A DNA stretch of 8,153 nt from an uncultured Faecalibacterium sp. (lineage in GTDB: Bacteria; Bacillota; Clostridia; Oscillospirales; Ruminococcaceae): assembly GCA_934540955.1 (NCBI GenBank), contig CAKTCY010000076.1:1-8153 (forward strand), given 5' to 3'. Positions 6,405 through 8,153 of the stretch are shown in pieces. A program made the translations under genes and the position numbers. The first letter of the stretch is position 1; every line of letters starts with the position of its first letter. The notes under the pieces were generated by a model. It was not told the origin of the DNA, did no database searches, and worked only from the letters and a program-made list of their open reading frames with translations.

Positions 6405-7826
6405 ATGGAACAGAGCGAAAAGACCCTTGACATGATCGTCAATCTTTGCAAGAACCGTGGTTATGTGTTCCCCGGTTCCGAGATCTACGGCGGTCTGGCC
6501 AACAGCTGGGACTACGGCCCCCTTGGCGTGGAGTTCAAGAACAACGTCAAAAAGGCATGGCTGAAAAAGTTTGTGCAGGAAAGCCCCTATAACGTGGGTT
6601 TGGATGCTGCCATCATCATGAACCCCCAGACTTGGGTGACCACCGGCCATGTGTCCAGCTTCTCGGACCCCCTGCTGGACTGCCGCGCCTGCAAGGCACG
6701 CCACCGCGCCGACAAGCTGATCGGTGAGGAGCACCCCGAGGTGAACGTGGACGCCATGAGCTTTGACGAGATGGATGCCTTCATCGCAGAGCATGAGGAC
6801 ATCGTCTGCCCCGTCTGCGGCAAGCATGACTTCACCCCCATCCGCAAGTTCAACCTGATGTTCAAGACCGCCATCGGCGTTACCGAGGACAGCTCTTCCA
6901 CCTGCTATCTGCGTCCCGAGACCGCACAGGGCATCTTTGTCAACTTTGCCAACATCCAGCGCACCACCCGCCGCAAGCTGCCCTTCGGCGTGTGTCAGGT
7001 GGGCAAGGCCTTCCGCAACGAGATCACCCCGGGCAACTTCACCTTCCGCACCCGCGAGTTCGAGCAGATGGAGTGCGAGTTCTTCTGCAAGCCCGGCACC
7101 GATCTGGACTGGTTCGCTTACTGGAAGGACTACTGCGAGAACTGGCTGCTGAGCCTTGGCATCAAGAAGGAGCACCTGCGCCTGCGTGACCACGAGCCCG
7201 CAGAGCTGGCCTTCTACAGCCGCGCTACCACCGATATCGAGTACGCCTTCCCGTTCACCGACTGGGGCGAGCTGTGGGGCATTGCAGACCGTACCAACTA
7301 CGACCTGACCCGCCATCAGGAGGCCTCCGGCAAGAGCTTGGAGTACTTCGACAGCGAGACCAACGAGCACTACATCCCCTACGTCATCGAGCCCTCTCTG
7401 GGCTGCGACCGTGTGGCGCTGGCCTTCCTGTGCGAGGCCTACGACGAGGAGCACCTGACCGACAGCAAGGGCAAGGAGGATGTCCGCACCGTGCTGCGTC
7501 TGCATCCGGCTCTGGCTCCCTACAAGTGCGCCGTGCTGCCCCTGAGCAAGAAGCTGGGCGAGAAGGCCATGGAGATCCGCAACGAGCTGAGCAAGTACTT
7601 CATGGTGGATTACGACGATACCGGTTCCATCGGCAAGCGTTACCGCCGCGAGGACGAGATCGGCACCCCGTTCTGCATCACCGTGGACTTTGACACCGTG
7701 GGCGACGAGGCCAAGGGCATTGCTGCCGACAACTGCGTCACCGTCCGTGACCGCGACACCATGGAGCAGGTGCGTATGCCCGTCAGCGAGCTGAAGAGCT
7801 ACATCGAGAGCAAGATCGAGTTCTAA
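6405..7826 (+). CDS. glyS: Glycyl-tRNA synthetase, dimeric alpha2 type
   Basis: This cytoplasmic class II synthetase charges tRNA-Gly with glycine using ATP. The single-chain alpha2 form is also named glyQS. The 473-residue length fits the family (about 460). The N-terminal signature [13 protein letters not shown] (18-30) with WDYGPLG (35-41) is diagnostic. Two CxxC pairs, Cys93/Cys96 and Cys135/Cys138, flank an insertion and look like a zinc knuckle. Motif 2 is [19 protein letters not shown] (203-221), ending next to the glycine-site acidic cluster EQMECEFF. Motif 3 is GCDRVALAF (333-341), with the ATP-binding Arg336. The anticodon-binding domain runs from about 366 to 473. I chose the ATG at 6405 because GGAAAGGA precedes it by nine bases and the family signature begins soon after. 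The frame is open back to a TTG at 6255, but that part crosses the leader hairpins. Codon use is strongly C-ending, as expected for a highly expressed gene. Confidence 0.96.
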   Translation: MEQSEKTLDMIVNLCKNRGYVFPGSEIYGGLANSWDYGPLGVEFKNNVKKAWLKKFVQESPYNVGLDAAIIMNPQTWVTTGHVSSFSDPLLDCRACKARHRADKLIGEEHPEVNVDAMSFDEMDAFIAEHEDIVCPVCGKHDFTPIRKFNLMFKTAIGVTEDSSSTCYLRPETAQGIFVNFANIQRTTRRKLPFGVCQVGKAFRNEITPGNFTFRTREFEQMECEFFCKPGTDLDWFAYWKDYCENWLLSLGIKKEHLRLRDHEPAELAFYSRATTDIEYAFPFTDWGELWGIADRTNYDLTRHQEASGKSLEYFDSETNEHYIPYVIEPSLGCDRVALAFLCEAYDEEHLTDSKGKEDVRTVLRLHPALAPYKCAVLPLSKKLGEKAMEIRNELSKYFMVDYDDTGSIGKRYRREDEIGTPFCITVDFDTVGDEAKGIAADNCVTVRDRDTMEQVRMPVSELKSYIESKIEF

Positions 7827-7842
7827 AATACATTGTTACGTA

Positions 7843-7886
7843 AAAAAAGCAGCCCCGCCGGAGTGCTCCGGCGGGGCTGCTTTTTT
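7843..7886. terminator. Bidirectional terminator between convergent genes
   Basis: GCAGCCCCGCCGGA (7849-7862) pairs perfectly with TCCGGCGGGGCTGC (7867-7880) around GTGC. Flanking A-run (7843-7848) and T-run (7881-7886) extend the stem by six pairs and give a U-tract in both directions. It ends glyS transcription and backs up the terminator of the convergent minus-strand gene. Confidence 0.95.
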
Positions 7887-7902
7887 AGTGTTGTGACGGT
7901 TG

Positions 7903-7944
7903 AAAAAAGTGGCTCAGAAGCGTCCGCAGACATTTCTGAGCCGC
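7903..7944 (-). terminator. Minus-strand terminator, second CGCA-loop hairpin
   Basis: Arms 7909-7924 and 7929-7944 form a 16-pair stem with two G.T pairs and one C.A mismatch around a CGCA loop. The A-run at 7903-7908 is a six-base T-tract right after the stem on the minus strand, 27 bases past the stop of the minus-strand gene. It therefore works as that gene's intrinsic terminator. It shares architecture with the hairpin at 2432-2467. Confidence 0.8.
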
Positions 7945-7971
7945 AAAATTTGAAATCGTCAGGAGCTCAGC

Positions 7972-8153
7972 TTACTGCTGGGCGAAGATCTTTACCTCGT
8001 CCTTGTCCATAAAGGCTGCGCCTGCAAAGCCTGCGGCTTCCAGCTGACCCAGCTGCTTGCCCAGCTTTTTGCCCTGCGGCAGCACGGTGACGTTGTACTG
8101 CTCGCGCAGCGCGGCGGCCTTGCTCAGCACGGCAGGGAAGTCAACGTCCTTGC
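7972..8153 (-). CDS. C-terminal fragment, possible HisS/HisZ-like domain
   Basis: The minus strand is open from the window edge to a TAA at 7974-7972, giving 59 complete residues; the start lies outside the window. The frame has the same C/G-ending codon use as its neighbours and is followed by two good minus-strand terminators, so it is very probably a real gene. The segment LREQYNVTVLPQGKKLGKQL, then a turn, then DKDEVKIFAQQ at the end, resembles the alpha/beta C-terminal domain of class II synthetase-like proteins. Candidates are histidyl-tRNA synthetase or, more likely given the short end, the ATP phosphoribosyltransferase regulatory subunit HisZ. No catalytic motif falls inside the fragment, so the identity is a guess from pattern only. 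Confidence 0.6.
   Translation of the reverse strand, partial: KDVDFPAVLSKAAALREQYNVTVLPQGKKLGKQLGQLEAAGFAGAAFMDKDEVKIFAQQ

Noticed and set aside
5778..7505. A 575-codon minus-strand frame across the end of the kinase gene and glyS
   Set aside because: It spans two well-supported plus-strand genes and an intergenic leader, and its translation shows no recognisable domain.

Overview
The window reads as ordinary chromosomal DNA from a fairly GC-rich Clostridia-type Firmicute. The best guess is Faecalibacterium or a close Oscillospiraceae relative. This is inference: it rests on the clostridial style of the ParC active-site region, a dimeric alpha2-type glycyl-tRNA synthetase, AGGAGG-like ribosome binding sites, a lipoprotein signal, and codon use rich in G/C third positions. 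No phage genes, transposases, CRISPR array, rRNA or tRNA were seen.

Layout, left to right. Bases 37-2286 encode the A subunit of topoisomerase IV (parC), probably downstream of an out-of-window parE. A 265-base gap (2287-2551) follows. It holds a 111-base imperfect palindrome, then a perfect 16-bp hairpin, then overlapping candidate promoters. Next is rlmH (2552-3037), the 23S rRNA pseudouridine-1915 methyltransferase, closed by a strong intrinsic terminator. A new transcription unit then encodes a family-3 solute-binding lipoprotein (3216-4052) and an overlapping hybrid sensor histidine kinase (4045-6249). A 155-base leader with a promoter, a small dyad and two hairpins precedes the glycyl-tRNA synthetase gene (6405-7826). 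Its bidirectional terminator is shared with a convergent minus-strand gene that enters from the right edge (7972-8153, C-terminal 59 residues only).

How the genes work together. parC, rlmH and glyS are housekeeping genes. The accessory unit is the lipoprotein/kinase pair. A binding protein anchored outside the membrane is translationally coupled to a kinase with its own extracellular region, and there is no ABC permease or ATPase beside it. This suggests the lipoprotein feeds a signal to the kinase rather than to a transporter. No HPt protein, DNA-binding regulator or other output is encoded nearby.

The least explained signal is non-coding. Two 36-base hairpins 5.5 kb apart (2432-2467 and 7909-7944) share an identical CGCA loop, length and flanking A-tracts, and differ at four base pairs by fully compensatory changes. 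They look like two members of a dispersed hairpin family, at least one of which serves as an intrinsic terminator. I see no clear evidence of a wholly new multi-gene system.
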